A stretch of 64,000 nt of DNA from Dichetophora obliterata (GCA_963920525.1 OY986438.1:50197288-50261287), one strand, 5' to 3'; counted from the stretch's first letter, positions 52,081 through 64,000 are shown. The notes: a model not told the origin generated them from the letters alone. Made by a program: numbers and translations.

Positions 52081-55050
52081 TTCTCCTTATTCAGAACAAA
52101 TCTGACTTTAAATATTCGTTCATCATTTAATTAATAGTGACCTTCGTTCTTATTATATCTTACTAGTCGCTGAAAAGTTAATTCTTAATGTGACATATAT
52201 TACATACTCAATGATACTCATGTTTACAACAACTTTCAAGCATCAAAGTTCATAGCTTAATTTGATTTGACTAAGTTCTTGCCTGTGAGAATCTTCTCGT
52301 TCTATCGAAGTATCGATGTAGGTAGGCATGACTGGTAGCAGGTGTGCTGTCGCTTGACCTTTTCACATTAAAGCCTTTCGAGTGGTTGGTCATTGCGAAG
52401 TTCGCACAACTGACAACAACTCTATCAGGTTGTGGTTGAAATTGGAATGACAGGCAGACACCGGACGGGACATCGATTACTTAAACTTGACAGAAGTGGC
52501 ACTTCAACCTACTTACAAGTACCTATAACGTAAGAGCGGAAACCATGTGGGTGGTTGGCATGGTTTGTCTTTTACTGCGATTTATGGTTAGTGGTGGTTT
52601 TTGCTAGTGATATATATTAATCTTTTATCATAATACGCTAATTAGGCGTTTTCAAGATGATGGAAAGCGCACGTCAGCGTCAAGTGTTATGCGGTGATGT
52701 ACAGAGAACTGAATGTCAAAACAAATTGAATGTCGTTAAAGGTATGAAGTGCAAATAAATTATATGCGACATCTGGAATAATGTCAAGGGGACACATTCT
52801 AACCATGCAAATATTATTTCTCTGGAGTGTATTTTTGTGTATCAAAAAATAATTTTTATTTTGTACAGTTTGTTTATAGTGCTATTTTCCTTCATATATC
52901 ACTTTAAAACTGTACAAATTATTTGCTTAGAATTGTTACTAAAGCCCAGAAATATCAACTTATGGATGATAAAGCTTTTTCAAGAAACCAAACTTTGACA
53001 ATATCTGCTGCTTCCCAACATACTTAGATAAAAAAATTCATTTTTGCAAGAAAAAAAACCGAATTTTTATCAATCTACAAACTTTTGTATCTGCTTTTTA
53101 TAATCTTATGCATTTTATCCAACTTGACGCATTTTACAGCTGACTTCATCAGATTGGAAGCCAAGCAAGAAGTGCTGTAGCTATAAAAGTTTTCGATTAA
53201 AATGTTCAAGCTCAGGCTCACCTGTGCTGCCAGAATTTGTTATGCAAAAATATCAAGAAATTTTTTAATGAAACCTCCATTTTTTTTTATCTTATCACTA
53301 ACTTTTCGATGCAATAACGAAAACTTGAAGTGCATGTATAACTCTGAAAAAGTTTTTCTATTGAATTATGTTATTTGTTATGGCAAAACTTCAAAGCAAT
53401 TTTTCAGCAATTTGAAATAAAGTAAAGTTTCTTTTTTGGCGTAGTTTTTGCTTAAAACAAATTTATTTTTACTGCTTTTTTTATATCGGGGAATAAAATT
53501 GTTAATATGAATGGGGGATTATGAATAAAGCAAATAAAGCAAATTAGGAAACAAATAGGTCAAGGTAGCTACAAATAAACGCAGAGAAAATAGAGTCTGC
53601 AATTTTATTAACCAATACATTAAAACCACTTTAAAAGTTTCAAAATTACAAAGAAACACATTGAATTGTTGACATAAGCATTGTTCTCTAATATGACAAT
53701 AATTCCACAGTTTTTAATGTAAATTCAGTTGGAATGAAAAAGAAATTACAAGAACTCAAAGGCTTTTCGAAGCTAACAATTACACTCCACCTAACATTAC
53801 ACCTCCAAAAAATTACATGAAAACGGAAAACGATCTCTGTATAAAAACACAAAAATCCACTATCGCTAGCAAGTTTCGTCCAATAAAATTTTTATTTTAC
53901 ATAAATACATTTTTATATGTTAATATATTTAGATGATCTCTTCTAAATAAAAACGTTTCTTTGTTTTCTTTGCATACTTTGCTCATCTATGTCTATATAT
54001 ATATCTATATCTTTATCTTCTATCTGTCTATCTATACCTATCTATATTATTATACAAAATTGAACTGATAACTTAAAGTCACGATTTTACTCCAAAAGTA
54101 TTGGGCCGATTTTTATGAAAAAAATTTAAAATATCATATTTGTGCTACAAATTTATTTAGGGGTATATTTCTTCCAAAATTTTAATTTTAAGTTTATTTA
54201 ATTAAGGTATTAATTTTTTAAAGAAATCTCAACAGCCACGCATTGCTTATTCGTTGTCTTTTCACGCGTTTGTGTTGCGAAAGTTTCAGTAAATCCATGT
54301 TGCTCTCTATTATTCACTTTCTCTTCGTGCTCAGGTAGCACAGCGCAACAAAATAAAATCTGATGAGCCTCGAGCAAGGCGAAAAGTGAGATCAGGACTG
54401 CCGTGTTGAAATTTTTTCAGTTTCTGGTTTTTGGGTAGCACAGGGTAGTACCGAAAGTTTTTTATAATTTGTTATCTTATAAAAAAAGACGAAATACATA
54501 CATATGCATATGAAAAAGCCAAAAATTGCTTTAACATGAGTGAAAATTCGTGAAACGAGCCACCTTAAACAGGAAGTCGTAATTTGTATATCTATTATGG
54601 ATATTATTGAAGTGTGTATGAAAAAAACATATATTGCAATTATTTTTTTAAAATTTTTTTCAATGATTTACAAAGAATTTAGTTTCAGGCCACTGTTTTA
54701 GTAAAATTAATTTTGCTTAGTAACGGCTTGTTAAATTTCTAGATTTTTTGGCCAAGTACTCTTAATACACGTTAATTGCAAAAATGATTTTTTAAAACTT
54801 TTTTTTTAATTAATATCTTTTTTATAAAACAGTTTTAAAAAAAAGTTCTACATTATACATATTTTAGTAAAAAAAGTACATATTTATACAAAAAAAAAAG
54901 AAATATGATGTATTCTCCATAAACAAGTCTGTTATGAAATGATTTAAATCTGCACTACCTGTCTTGTGCGAGCCATACAGAGCAGTGCACAATGGAATGA
55001 TTGGTACAAACTAGAGGGAATAAATTATTTTGATGACTTTTTAGTGCGAT
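52081..55050. other. unrecognised interval with simple repeats
   Basis: The block 52260-52600 has more balanced base composition but no ORF. A TATC/TCTA-type microsatellite is at about 53990-54050. No gene supported. Confidence 0.4.
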
Positions 55051-55055
55051 AGGCA

Positions 55056-55125
55056 CAGAAAAGTACTGCCTTGCGGAGCTGGCGTTATAATCGTGAGGTT
55101 GTGAGTTCGAGTCTCAACAATGTCA
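55056..55125 (+). other. tRNA-like 3' half
   Basis: GGTTGTGAGTTCGAGTCTCA holds a strong box B/T-arm pattern (GTTCGAGTC, stems GTGAG/CTCAAC imperfect). The upstream half (CTTGCGGAGCTGGCGTTATA) does not give a clean D arm. Likely a tRNA fragment or SINE remnant. Confidence 0.4.
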
Positions 55126-56021
55126 ATGGATTTTTTCCGGTTTTTATTTTTGTTTCATTTTTAATATTTATAGAACTGTTTCGGTTTCTTGAAAAAATTC
55201 TTCCGTCACCTTCAGTCGTGAATTTTTGAAAAGTAGAATTTTGAAAGTTTTTGACGGAATGCAAACAATTTTTTATAAATTATGATTGATAAATGAGTTT
55301 TTTTTTTAAAAAACCCCAGCGGTTAAAATTGGCCTGAAACAATACATTCTTTCAAGCCTGAGGGGTAATGGTAAGGCCTGAGTATTCAACACACCACATG
55401 ATTTCCTCTTTCCATTAAGATGTCGTACTTACGTAACACCTGCTATCGTATAGCGTAAACGCAGGCCTGAATATCCCCAAGAATATTCCTCCGAAAATTC
55501 AGGCCTAGGGAACACTGAAAAATCAAGCTTTCTATCAGGTAGTGAATACTCTGGAGTGAATATTCAAACGAAAAAGCAGGTAATACAGTTGTTTTGAGAC
55601 AATTTATTTGTAATGAACATTTAACAGCACATTTTTCTTCTTAAGGTTATCCATTATACTTATATATATATATAATATTTATTCAAAATTTATTCCATTT
55701 ATAAATTTTAAGTTTCCCTTTTTAAAAACGAAAAATGAATCGTCGACTACTTCGCATTGTAAAATTTTGATTTTGATGAATTTTCCAAAGTTATTTGGTG
55801 GCATTACGACTGCGCTTCTAATCTCAACCGTTGCTCAGGTGCGAATACGAAGAAAAGTCAGGCTTTGACTAACTGAAAGCACTCATAAACATTCGGCAGC
55901 ATTACACCTTCGGTTCTAACCTCTGGGGCATCTTCCGGTCTGAGATCGAAACAAAACAACATTTTCACAGATTGAACAATTTCAGGGAAGTTTTCAGAAA
56001 GCTTGAATGGAAATTCTTATT
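55126..56021. other. unrecognised interval with AGGCCTGA words
   Basis: AGGCCTGA or its complement occurs four times between 55350 and 55510, partly in inverted arrangement. No gene supported. Confidence 0.4.
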
Positions 56022-56055
56022 ATTAAATCAGTAATGATATCATTACTGATTTAAT
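56022..56055. repeat. perfect 34-bp palindrome
   Basis: ATTAAATCAGTAATGAT and its exact complement ATCATTACTGATTTAAT are directly adjacent with no loop, centred between 56038 and 56039. Confidence 0.95.
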
Positions 56056-56430
56056 TTTCAAAGACCTGAATTTTCAAAGCAAAATAGACCTTATTTCACA
56101 CCAGATTTCATCAGGCATTGAAATTTCTGACCGCTGGGACACAGCATACAACTGTGTGTATGTGTAAAAAATGTTGTGTGTGCTACAAAAAGCGTGAAAA
56201 AAGTAAAAAAATACAAAAATTTAAAAAAAGGTATACAAAAAAAAATGCAAAAGTCTAAGAAACAACCACACAACGCAAGCGACTCCTACAGAATTAGAAG
56301 CACATCCATCGATACAGGTAGATGAAGAAGTTCCTACCGAAAATAAACAAAAACCAGAGAAAGTAAATGCATCGCAGTTCAAAAGAAAAAAATTTGGCAA
56401 AGACTAAAAATCAGAAAATAATTATTTAAT

Positions 56431-56808
56431 TAAAAAAATTTTTAATATAACACGTTTTTAAAACGAACTAAAAACTATAAAATAATTTCTCCTAGAGTGT
56501 GGCTTTTAGTTCTCCTAAAAACGTGGGACACATGCTATAGAGAATGTTAACCCTGCATCACTAACTTTAGGGTGGAATCCACCCAATCACTGTTTCTATG
56601 CAAGATTTCTAATGCGATACATGTGTGACGAACCTAAAATCAAATGTAACAAATGAATTCTTTAATAAAACACATTTTAAATGCAAGGTTAATATTCTCT
56701 ATAGCATGCGCTCCACGTTTTTGGAGAACTAAAAGTCACACTCTAGGAGAAATTATTTTATACTATAAAGTTCGTTTTAAAAACGTGTTATATTAAAAAA
56801 AATTTTTA
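56431..56808. mobile_element. 378-bp inverted-repeat element, ~135-bp arms
   Basis: TAATATAACACGTTTTTAAA (56443) and further words (AATAATTTCTCCTAGAGTGT, TTTTAGTTCTCC, ATGCTATAGAGAAT) are mirrored in the right arm, ending at 56808. The unpaired centre is about 110 bp and includes TAGGGTGGAATCCACCC, itself hairpin-capable. No ORF. MITE or foldback of unassigned superfamily. Confidence 0.8.
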
Positions 56809-58906
56809 CCAAAATAATTTTACTTAATCAGCAACCCTAAAACTAAATCCTTTGTAGCCTAAAACTAAATTCTGAAAAAAAGCTTAAAAAAATTGTTGTT
56901 TTTTTACTTGCGTCTATTAAAACAAGAGGATATAAAACTAAAATGTTTCACAAAATTATCGAAATTTAACAAACCTCTTCATTCCTCATCAAGAAGTTCT
57001 ATGTCGCTAGAAAGTGTCGGACTCATCTAGAAAATTTGGACATATATAAGCGAAACAAAAACCATACTAAAAAATTTAAAAGCAAATATTGATAAAATTT
57101 TTATAAACTGAGCAAATAGTAGTACATTTTCAATTTGAGAAGTTTCTATTATAGAAGTACAATTTAAATATGGGTAGTGCGGAAGACATACGAGCAGTAC
57201 AAAAACAGAGCAGTAGTAAAACAAAACAAAAGAAAAAAGCTTCGCTTCAATAAAACCATTTTTTATTTCTTTGATATTTACTGTCTTAACCCAATAAGGA
57301 CGATAAACCATATCGCATCACTAAGTCGGATGCCGCAAAACTAACCGTATCACATAAAAATCAGTCAACATAAAAATTAGGTAAAAATTAGCACATATGT
57401 GAAAAAATTGTCCCGTCTTTAAGGCGTAAAGGAGATTGATAAAAAACGTCCGTGGAGAATCCGCAGACAACAGTGACCTGCTAGTAATTATATAAATACG
57501 ATCAAAATGAAAGTTGTCGTACACTTTTTAGTATTTCATATCAGATGTAGTGAATAGAAATTATTTATTTTTGCATGAAATTGGAAGCCTTATTTAGCAC
57601 AGTTACAATGACCCGATTTAGTTCAAATATGCACGAAGTCTTATCTTTGACTTATCCGATCGCACTTTTACAACGCGAGATACAGATTCCCATCTGACAG
57701 AAGTCATGCATTTTAAAAAAGTTTCGATTATTCTTTATTTTTATTGAAACACGCGCTAATGATGGCAGCTGGAGTATTGATTGGCAAACCATTAACTCTT
57801 TCGGCCCTGGCAGTGGCAATTGCCACCATCAAATTCAGAGGTCTAAATTACCGACGCAACAGCATAACTCTACTACTCACTACTAGAGGTTGATTCAGAA
57901 CAGTTTAAAGCGACTCTTTTCCTTCCGAAGTTTTATTTGCACCTGCCATTTTTTCGTGTCTCAAATGCAACAATGAACAAAAAAGTTCCAAATTTAATTT
58001 AAATGTTGTTTATGTGGTTATAAGCAATAAACAATAGGAACAAATTCAGCCCTGAAAATATTAAAAGAGCGAAGTTTTCACTATTGCAGATTTTAAGAAA
58101 ACACTATTTTTATTAAGCACACGCGAATGATGGCAGTTGAAACAAAAAGTTAGTTTAGCAAATGATTTATAGGGCGACGCACACTATAGCAAAGTGTGCT
58201 CAAAATTAAATTTAAAAAAATTATTTTTTTTGGAAAAAAAACGCTATTATATTTTTCATTACATTATTCATTTGAAAGAAGTTTTTCAGCTTTCTAGCGT
58301 TTTTCTGCTGCAAGGTATGCGTGTACAAATATGACACATTTAATTTTTGTTTTAAATTTTTTCACAACTGAGAAATTCGAATGAGCAATTCAAATTGCTA
58401 CTGTAAGAAAACGGAATAAGATTTCATTATTTTGTTTTTTGCCATTATGTGTTTTAAAAAATTATAGTTTTGAAAAAACGAAGATAATCTCTATTTTTTT
58501 TTTTGCAATGTAGTTTTTAAAGCAATTTTTTTAAAAAAAGGGCAAAATAAATTTTGGTTTTGGCAGTATTTGAATAAAATATGGTTCTTGTTAATTGATA
58601 ATCCAAGTTCTAAACCAAAATCACTTTGTGCCATTTTTTAAAAAATAATTTCGAAAATTTCACTTTGATTTTAAGTGAAAACAAAAACATATACTTCTTT
58701 ATAAATTTTATTCTGTTTTATTCTGTTCGAACTTTAATTTGTCATTCTTTTACGATAAATAATGAATAAAAAAGTATGTAGTTATTTTTAACAATCGCAA
58801 AATGCGCTTTGTTTTAAGCACTATTTCACTCAAGCGTTATTAAGTAAAGATATTTATAAATTTTGCTTTAGGCAGAATTTTACTTATTACAGCATACATG
58901 TGTGAT
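56809..58906. other. AT-rich DNA without recognised gene
   Basis: No coding signal. AAGTTGTCGTACACTTTTTA at 57509 also occurs at 36401, an isolated shared word that may mark the end of a repeat. Confidence 0.4.
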
Positions 58907-59748
58907 TTAACCCATTAAACGCCGGCGTTGCTTTAAAGCAACGCTTATATTAAGAAAATCTCTAAAATCAATGCATTAAGCTTTTGACTTGAAATTTGGG
59001 GGAGACACAGTTTAACCTATTGACTTTCAAGGCAGCTAATAAACTTTGGAATTTCCTAAGGGGGTACCTCTACCTTTGGAATTACTGAAAAAATCACCTT
59101 TTTTAGACATTTTTTTAAACAGTTTCCTAAATTTAAACAAAACTGGTTTTCAGCAAGTTATGATTGAAATATAAAACCAAAGAGCAAACTAAAGTTCAAC
59201 AAATAAAAGCTCCACTTCAAGTGATTTTTCATCCCTTTAAATACTTAGATATTTTATTAAATGGTGTTATTTTAAAAACACCTGATATAAAAACCGCTGT
59301 AATACATTTTGTTTAGTCTTTGTTCAAGCACAAGTTTACTGTTTTCTCTGAAAATACTAATCTGTTTTATTTTTGTTTTATTGCATTGGGTGCAAAAAAG
59401 GTGTGAAAGAAAAAAAATGGTGTTTCGAGAAAATCTAAGTCTAAGGTTTTTGAGAGTTTGTAGCTCGTAAACTTATAGTTCAATTTTGCCGATCTCTTTT
59501 TTAAAATTAATTCTGAAGTTCATTTCAGTGAATGATCAAATCTATTTATTACATATAAACATATATTAAAGATATATATTAAATTTAGTTATTTTAAAAA
59601 GTCATGTCAGACGTTCTTTTTTCTGGAATACCAGAATTTTGGTTTTATCTAAAAACAGAATTTGTGATCTAGGGAGCAAAATAAGCAATTCCTAAAAAAA
59701 CCATCGAAATTGGCCGACGAAATCACATGTCGGCGATTAATGCGTTAA
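58907..59748. mobile_element. piggyBac-like MITE, TTAA TSD
   Basis: TTAA at 58907-58910 and 59745-59748 flank 834 bp. The ends CCCATTAAACGCCGGCG and, inverted, CGCATTAATCGCCGAC match at about 13 of 16 positions. Short TIRs with TTAA fit the piggyBac class (or another TTAA-targeting class). Interior non-coding. A decayed piggyBac-like transposase lies 2.8 kb away but I see no direct link. Confidence 0.65.
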
Positions 59749-59952
59749 AAAGTAGTGAGCCGCATTAGTATGATATGTAGGATTTATATTGTATTTATGG
59801 AATTAATGTCATAATAAAAATAAATATTAAAAACTACACGACAAACAAGTGTTTTTGACTGCCGCCAACCAGATTTCGTTTACCGTTGCTTTTCTTTTGG
59901 AAAAACGTATTAAATATGAGTGAGTGAGAAGGTGCTTAGTGTCCCAACATAT

Positions 59953-60965
59953 CGGTTGCCACCTTTGTGGTAAAAATCCCATTTGTGGTTATTTTTAATT
60001 GCCGTGAGAAATGGAAAATCCCATGGGATTTTATAATTGGGGGCTGTTTTTTAATTCACGTGGGACTTTTTTTTTGTTTTTTGGGATTTTTTTTTGTTTT
60101 GTGGGATTTTTTGTTTTGAAGGATTTATTTTTATTTGTAGTTAAAATATGTATAAATATATACATAAAAGTGTATATTTTTCATATTTTGTTCATTGTTA
60201 AAATCGTCTCAACCCATCTATATGATTTTCGCAACGAATTCGTTAAGATTTCAGTTACTTTGGTTTGGTGGTAAATTCTTTCACTCTTAACATAATTTTA
60301 TGCAATGGAAAAATATGTTTCAGTGATTTTTCTTTTTCTTTTTTTATCAAAATACGAAATTGGTATATCTTAAAATTGATTTGGGATTGACCCTTATTAC
60401 GAGTGGCTTTCGATGTAATCTTCGCTGGTTATCGAACAACGAGTATCGAACGTCAAACCCTGTCGAAATGTTCGTTGTTTATCGAATTTCCAGTCGAATA
60501 GAATTTTGTTTATAGTAATAATAATTGTTAAGAAGATAAGACTTTTGTGATTGTGTTTTGCTTTCTAAAGACTAAAAACTAATATGGAACTCTTTTTGTA
60601 AACTATACACAGGAATAAGGTGGATTAATCAAATATTTTTTATTGAATATTACTATAACAAGACTAATTAAAACACAGACGACGAAATATACTAGTTTTT
60701 CTTTTAATTTTTTGTTTAATTTTCAACAATTTGTTATGTCTGTATTATTTACTGTGGTAATTTTTAATAGAAAAGAGATTTTTTGTGGTTTTCTTTATTT
60801 GCGTGGGATTTTCGTGGTTATTTTGAATGTTCGTGGAATTTTTTATGTTTTTTTTTTAATTGCGATGGGATTTTTTTTCAATTTTATACCATGGGAGTTT
60901 TCGTGATTATTAAATTTTGCTATTGCGGGAAAAAGGTTGTTCATGGGAATTTGAGGTGGCAACCG
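59953..60965. mobile_element. 1-kb element with CGGTTGCCACCT ends
   Basis: CGGTTGCCACCT at 59953 is mirrored exactly by AGGTGGCAACCG ending at 60965, with further partial complementarity inward (ATCCCAT versus TTCCCAT). The interior has many GTGGGATTTTTTTT-type words at both sides (60060-60115, 60780-60900), so it is a degenerate subterminal-repeat element. The long frames through these T-rich tracts are not genes. No TSD is visible. Confidence 0.6.
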
Positions 60966-61929
60966 TGCACAACATGGACTTAAAAATCTTTGGACAGAAT
61001 TATAGCAGAAAAACAAGAAACGTTGAAAGCTTAGAAGACGCTTTCAATTCGTTATTAGTGTCTTCAGATCCTCTGATTACTTGCTCACACTTGTTGCCAG
61101 TAGTCACAAACCAGATATCTTTCTTTGCTTAAGCAATTTAGTTAGTGGAACCTGAAGAAGAAAATATAAGTTTAGCGTTCCTTGGATCGGACATGGATTC
61201 CGACTGTGAGGAATAAGTACTGTATATTTTATTATAGTTTTTATTCCATTTTTTCCCATTATTATAAACATTAAGAGTGCTTCGACCTCCATTGAAAAAT
61301 AAAAGGTGTCAATGCCACCGACTAAGAACTAAGATCTATTTTATGACGATTCCCAAAATATTTTGGCAGTCACGACAACCGCCAGTGCGCTATACTATTT
61401 TGAAAAAACCTTCAAAAATCATGTTTTTCGTGAATATATTGGCTGGTGAAATAGTTGTAAAAAATAAGCTGTCAGAAATTACAGACCGGAAAAAACTCTT
61501 AAATCGGGATGCAGATCATCCAAAAAGTTTTAAAATTTTGCAATCGGATTAAAGATAATGCTGTTTTGCATGCATATGATATTTTTTATTTTCTTCCCAT
61601 ACAAATTTTTAAAAATTTAAATAACTTCTGGCATCGATTAAATTTTAATACAGTTTCGGTGACTTCGTTTATACAAAACAAGATTTACTAGAATTTAGTC
61701 CAAGATTTTTGAGCGTGTACTTAGCCTTGGTATAAGCATTAGAAAACTGAAAACCAAACCATGAGCCACTCAGAAGGATACTTTACAGATGTCTCAGCGT
61801 TATGTCTGAACTCTCATATTTATTTCTTAACACGCATCCGTCGTTAACAAAAAGTTACGAAAGAGTCGCTAGTGTGTCAATTAGTCATATAAAAAATTTA
61901 AAAAAAACATTTATTGAAATTCAGTGCAG
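60966..61929. other. AT-rich DNA without recognised gene
   Basis: Nothing supported. Confidence 0.4.
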
Positions 61930-62400
61930 AAAAGAGATTATTTTTTTTATTTATTTATTTATTTATTGGCCAAGCAAGGCAATTTACTTATTCTAACAGG
62001 TTTGTTTATTTTTTTCTTTTTTTTCTTCTTTCTCCCATTTCCTTGTTTTGGTGTTCGAAGATATGCAAATCAATGTGGGCGTAATCCGCCCACCTGATCG
62101 ACATGAATTCAATAACACGTCAAAAAGAAAAGGAGAGAAGAAAAGAAAAATAAAAGGACCTTACATGCTAACATATTTTATGTATAGTAATATAGCTAAG
62201 AATTTTATTTAATAAGAATAGGAGAGATCTGAGAAGGGAATAGGGAATTGGACTGGCTATTTATTATCTTAGCATTTAATTCTTAATATCTAAAAGGACA
62301 ATAAATGAAGAGTGCAGGATTATTGGACTTTTAGTAGGGAAAAAAGATTTGGAGAGGGCATGCTTAATTATAGATTAAGATTTCAAACCTAGTTACTTGA
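61930..62400 (-). mobile_element. retroposon 3' end with (AAATA)n-type tail
   Basis: On the minus strand the tail AATAAATAAATAAATAAATA lies at about 61944-61966, preceded by TTGCCTTGCTTGGCC and a region with GGTGGGCGGATTACGCCCAC (62073-62092, a short hairpin). Simple AAAT tails directly after a unique 3' UTR are typical of LINE-type retroposons. No ORF remains, so the 5' extent is unclear. Confidence 0.5.
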
Positions 62401-62519
62401 AGGATTATGACGGAAATAGGGACTTGGAAAGATTTTTCTTAAAAGTTAATTTAGACATAGGGGGTGCATAGATTAGAACTAGATAAAAAGATATAGAAAA
62501 ACTATATATAAGTAATTCA

Positions 62520-63810
62520 TTAAGCTTCACGTGTTTCGCATACAATGAAACGGTGCTCCGGACAAACTTTCTTTTTGCATTTGTCGCATTCGACACAATG
62601 AGTGTTGGCGTATGATGCTCCAAACGATGCCGATGGTCCACTTGTTTGCGGCACTAATGACGGTGGTGATGGAACGCCCCGAATTTCATTTAGTACCAAT
62701 AAGGCAGACGTGCTTCTCGGTGTGCGCTCCCGCTGATCAACCTGTGGTACCACAAGCGAATGGCCAAGTTCCAGCAAAACAGGCATATTCGAAAGTTATT
62801 TTTCGTATAATTCCAAAGTGGATTCACACTAATAAAGAGCACATATGCATTCAACGCCGAGATGCCGAGCATGTTGCAAAAGACTGCAACGGGCCATCGA
62901 TTTAATTTACGCTTGCAGCGATAGGTTCCCACCACATTTTGTTGCTTTGTAAAAGTTGATTATTTCTGGTTTCTTTTTAACGTCATTCTCGATCACTTTC
63001 TTTTTCTTGTGCAAAGTTAGAAAGCGACGTCTCTTTGTGACATAAGAAACCAAAATGGCACCAAGACTGTGGTCAAATGCGAACTCCGCATGGTAAAGTG
63101 GTTTCGTTTTCATTTCGAGTAATAGCAGAGGAAGTTCCTTGCGATTTTTGCATATTTTTCCAAAACTTGTCATTTGCCGTTGCTTCAGTTTCACTGCAAG
63201 GCAATGGGATGTAAAAAAAATTGTCGCAGGTCAAATTCCTTCCATTCAGCCCTTATGTGAGCTGCAAAACAACCCGTTCACCAATATTGGTCTCGACCCA
63301 TAAGACCTCAATATCATAGACATGGTAGGTTTCAGCATCTCAAAGCACCCAATGTTTGATGCCATATTTACATGGCTTCGAAGGGATGTATTGGGTTAAT
63401 GGACAGCGGCTACGATGAGGCAATAATTGCTCATCAACAGTTACATTCGCATCTGGTGCATATGCCAGTTTTAGCCGGTTAGCCCATTTATCAAATATAG
63501 TGCGAATCGGTGCTAATTTATCGAGAGCACGAACATTTTGTCTTTTTCCCGATCATCAAAGCATAGGCATCGAGTAATTGCTTTATATTGCTCTTGCGAC
63601 ATTGTCGCTACGAATATTGGTCATCCAGTTCTTGCATTCCACAACTCAGTAACATATTCACCATGTGACCAGTATACAGTTGAACCTAAAACAACCACAA
63701 AACAAGAAATTTCTGTAACTATACATAACGAAAGTAAACGACGCAGTTTGCTACCTGAAGACATCCGAAATAAGGAGACTAGTTGGCGTATACAAATAGG
63801 TTCTTGCAAG
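62520..63810 (-). pseudogene. piggyBac-like transposase, broken
   Basis: DDD transposase remnant, N to C on the minus strand: CFVVVLGSTVYWS and HGEYVTELWN (63700), ATMSQEQYKAITRCLCFDD (about 63600-63550), DKLAPIR, NVTVDEQLLPHRSRCP (first catalytic Asp, about 63440), QYIPSKPCKYGIKHW, TNIGERVV, CDNFF (second Asp, about 63225), LKLKQRQMTSFGKICKNRKE, PLYHAEFAFD, VSYVTKRRR, KKPEIINFYKATK, then GTYRCKRKLNRWPVAVF, and a C-terminal Cys-rich finger CVECDKCKKKVCPEHRF ending at 62520. The GGVD..D segment with the third Asp, normally between YKATK and TYRCKRK, is missing. At least four frame changes and stops are present. Confidence 0.88.
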
Positions 63811-64000
63811 CAATATTGCAGGTCATGTCTTTCGACAACAATGGGTCTGTTCCCGTATTAACTTAAAGTAATTATAATAGAATAGAGAGAGACATTTTGC
63901 ATGTTATTCTTCTCTCTGGAGCTTCAAAAATTTGTAAAATAACGCTTTTAAGCAACTTCAAGTTACTTGAATAGAGTACGGATACAGACCTAATGCAATA
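63811..64000. other. window edge, unrecognised
   Basis: AT-rich DNA with short GAGAG/CTCTC words near 63880-63920. Possibly the N-terminal end of the piggyBac-like remnant, not recognisable. Confidence 0.3.

Noticed and set aside
55056..55125. Functional tRNA gene
   Set aside because: Only the T-arm half is convincing; no D arm or paired acceptor stem.
60011..60983. Phe/Gly-rich frames
   Set aside because: Translation of GTGGGATTTTTT repeats in the TIR element.
62612..62905. 97-residue plus-strand frame
   Set aside because: Antisense to the piggyBac-like remnant.
1..64000. LTR retrotransposon or endogenous virus
   Set aside because: I saw no pair of long direct repeats with TG..CA ends, no primer-binding site, and no protease, integrase or envelope-like frame.

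Overview
This is AT-rich, gene-poor DNA from an insect nuclear genome, most likely a higher fly (Diptera) and plausibly a true fruit fly (Tephritidae). Three things point that way: an intact DD41D mariner of the rosa type (first described from Ceratitis rosa), a tRNA-headed SINE whose body I recall from tephritid genomes, and the mix of Jockey/CR1-like and R1-like LINEs, Kolobok-like and piggyBac-like remnants. The taxon is inference. I found no convincing host protein-coding gene. Almost all recognisable coding sequence belongs to transposable elements (TEs), and only one element has an uninterrupted open reading frame.

Layout. 0-7 kb: degenerate direct repeats, a foldback composite (about 3.25-5.12 kb), a small inverted-repeat element, and one miniature element nested inside another (6.1-6.7 kb). 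7.3-10.9 kb: a decayed minus-strand LINE (LINE A). 11.4-13.8 kb: a coding-like segment split by a TTAA-flanked element carrying the C-terminal part of a Mutator-like/Kolobok-type transposase. 14.76-21.73 kb: the most striking structure, ten complete and one partial head-to-tail copies of a 566-bp unit, then a 10-bp junction, then 1.67 copies in opposite orientation, the whole flanked by a 16-bp direct repeat. 22.1-22.6 kb: a second copy of the coding-like segment. 22.9-24.5 kb: a 1.6-kb element with near-perfect terminal inverted repeats (TIRs) and internal tandem repeats.

25.7-31.0 kb: a plus-strand LINE (LINE B) broken by stops, a frameshift and two insertions. One insertion is a 255-bp segment flanked by an exact 18-bp target-site duplication. 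31.45-32.77 kb: the intact rosa-like mariner, inserted in the left TIR of another element (31.45-34.01 kb) that encodes a C-terminal PHD-type zinc finger. 36.6-40.1 kb: a dense cluster of foldback elements. 40.3-42.2 kb: a Harbinger-like MITE and an element carrying tRNA-like sequences. 42.9-45.6 kb: an R1-clade LINE on the minus strand (LINE C), with an internal deletion and one in-frame stop. 45.9-47.0 kb: a 556-bp foldback and a TA-flanked MITE.

47.4-50.1 kb: decayed minus-strand fragments of two protein families that I recall as repetitive in arthropods, separated by a MITE. 51.3-51.6 kb: the SINE with its target-site duplication. 52-56 kb: mostly featureless AT-rich DNA. 56.4-61.0 kb: three inverted-repeat elements, one a TTAA-flanked piggyBac-like MITE. 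61.9-64 kb: the 3' end of a retroposon and a decayed piggyBac-like transposase that has lost its third catalytic aspartate.

The window therefore records layered TE invasions with unusually many foldback structures. The parts most worth pursuing are the homogenised palindromic 566-bp array, the intact mariner, the PHD-finger element, the duplicated coding-like exon pair and the 255-bp mobile segment.
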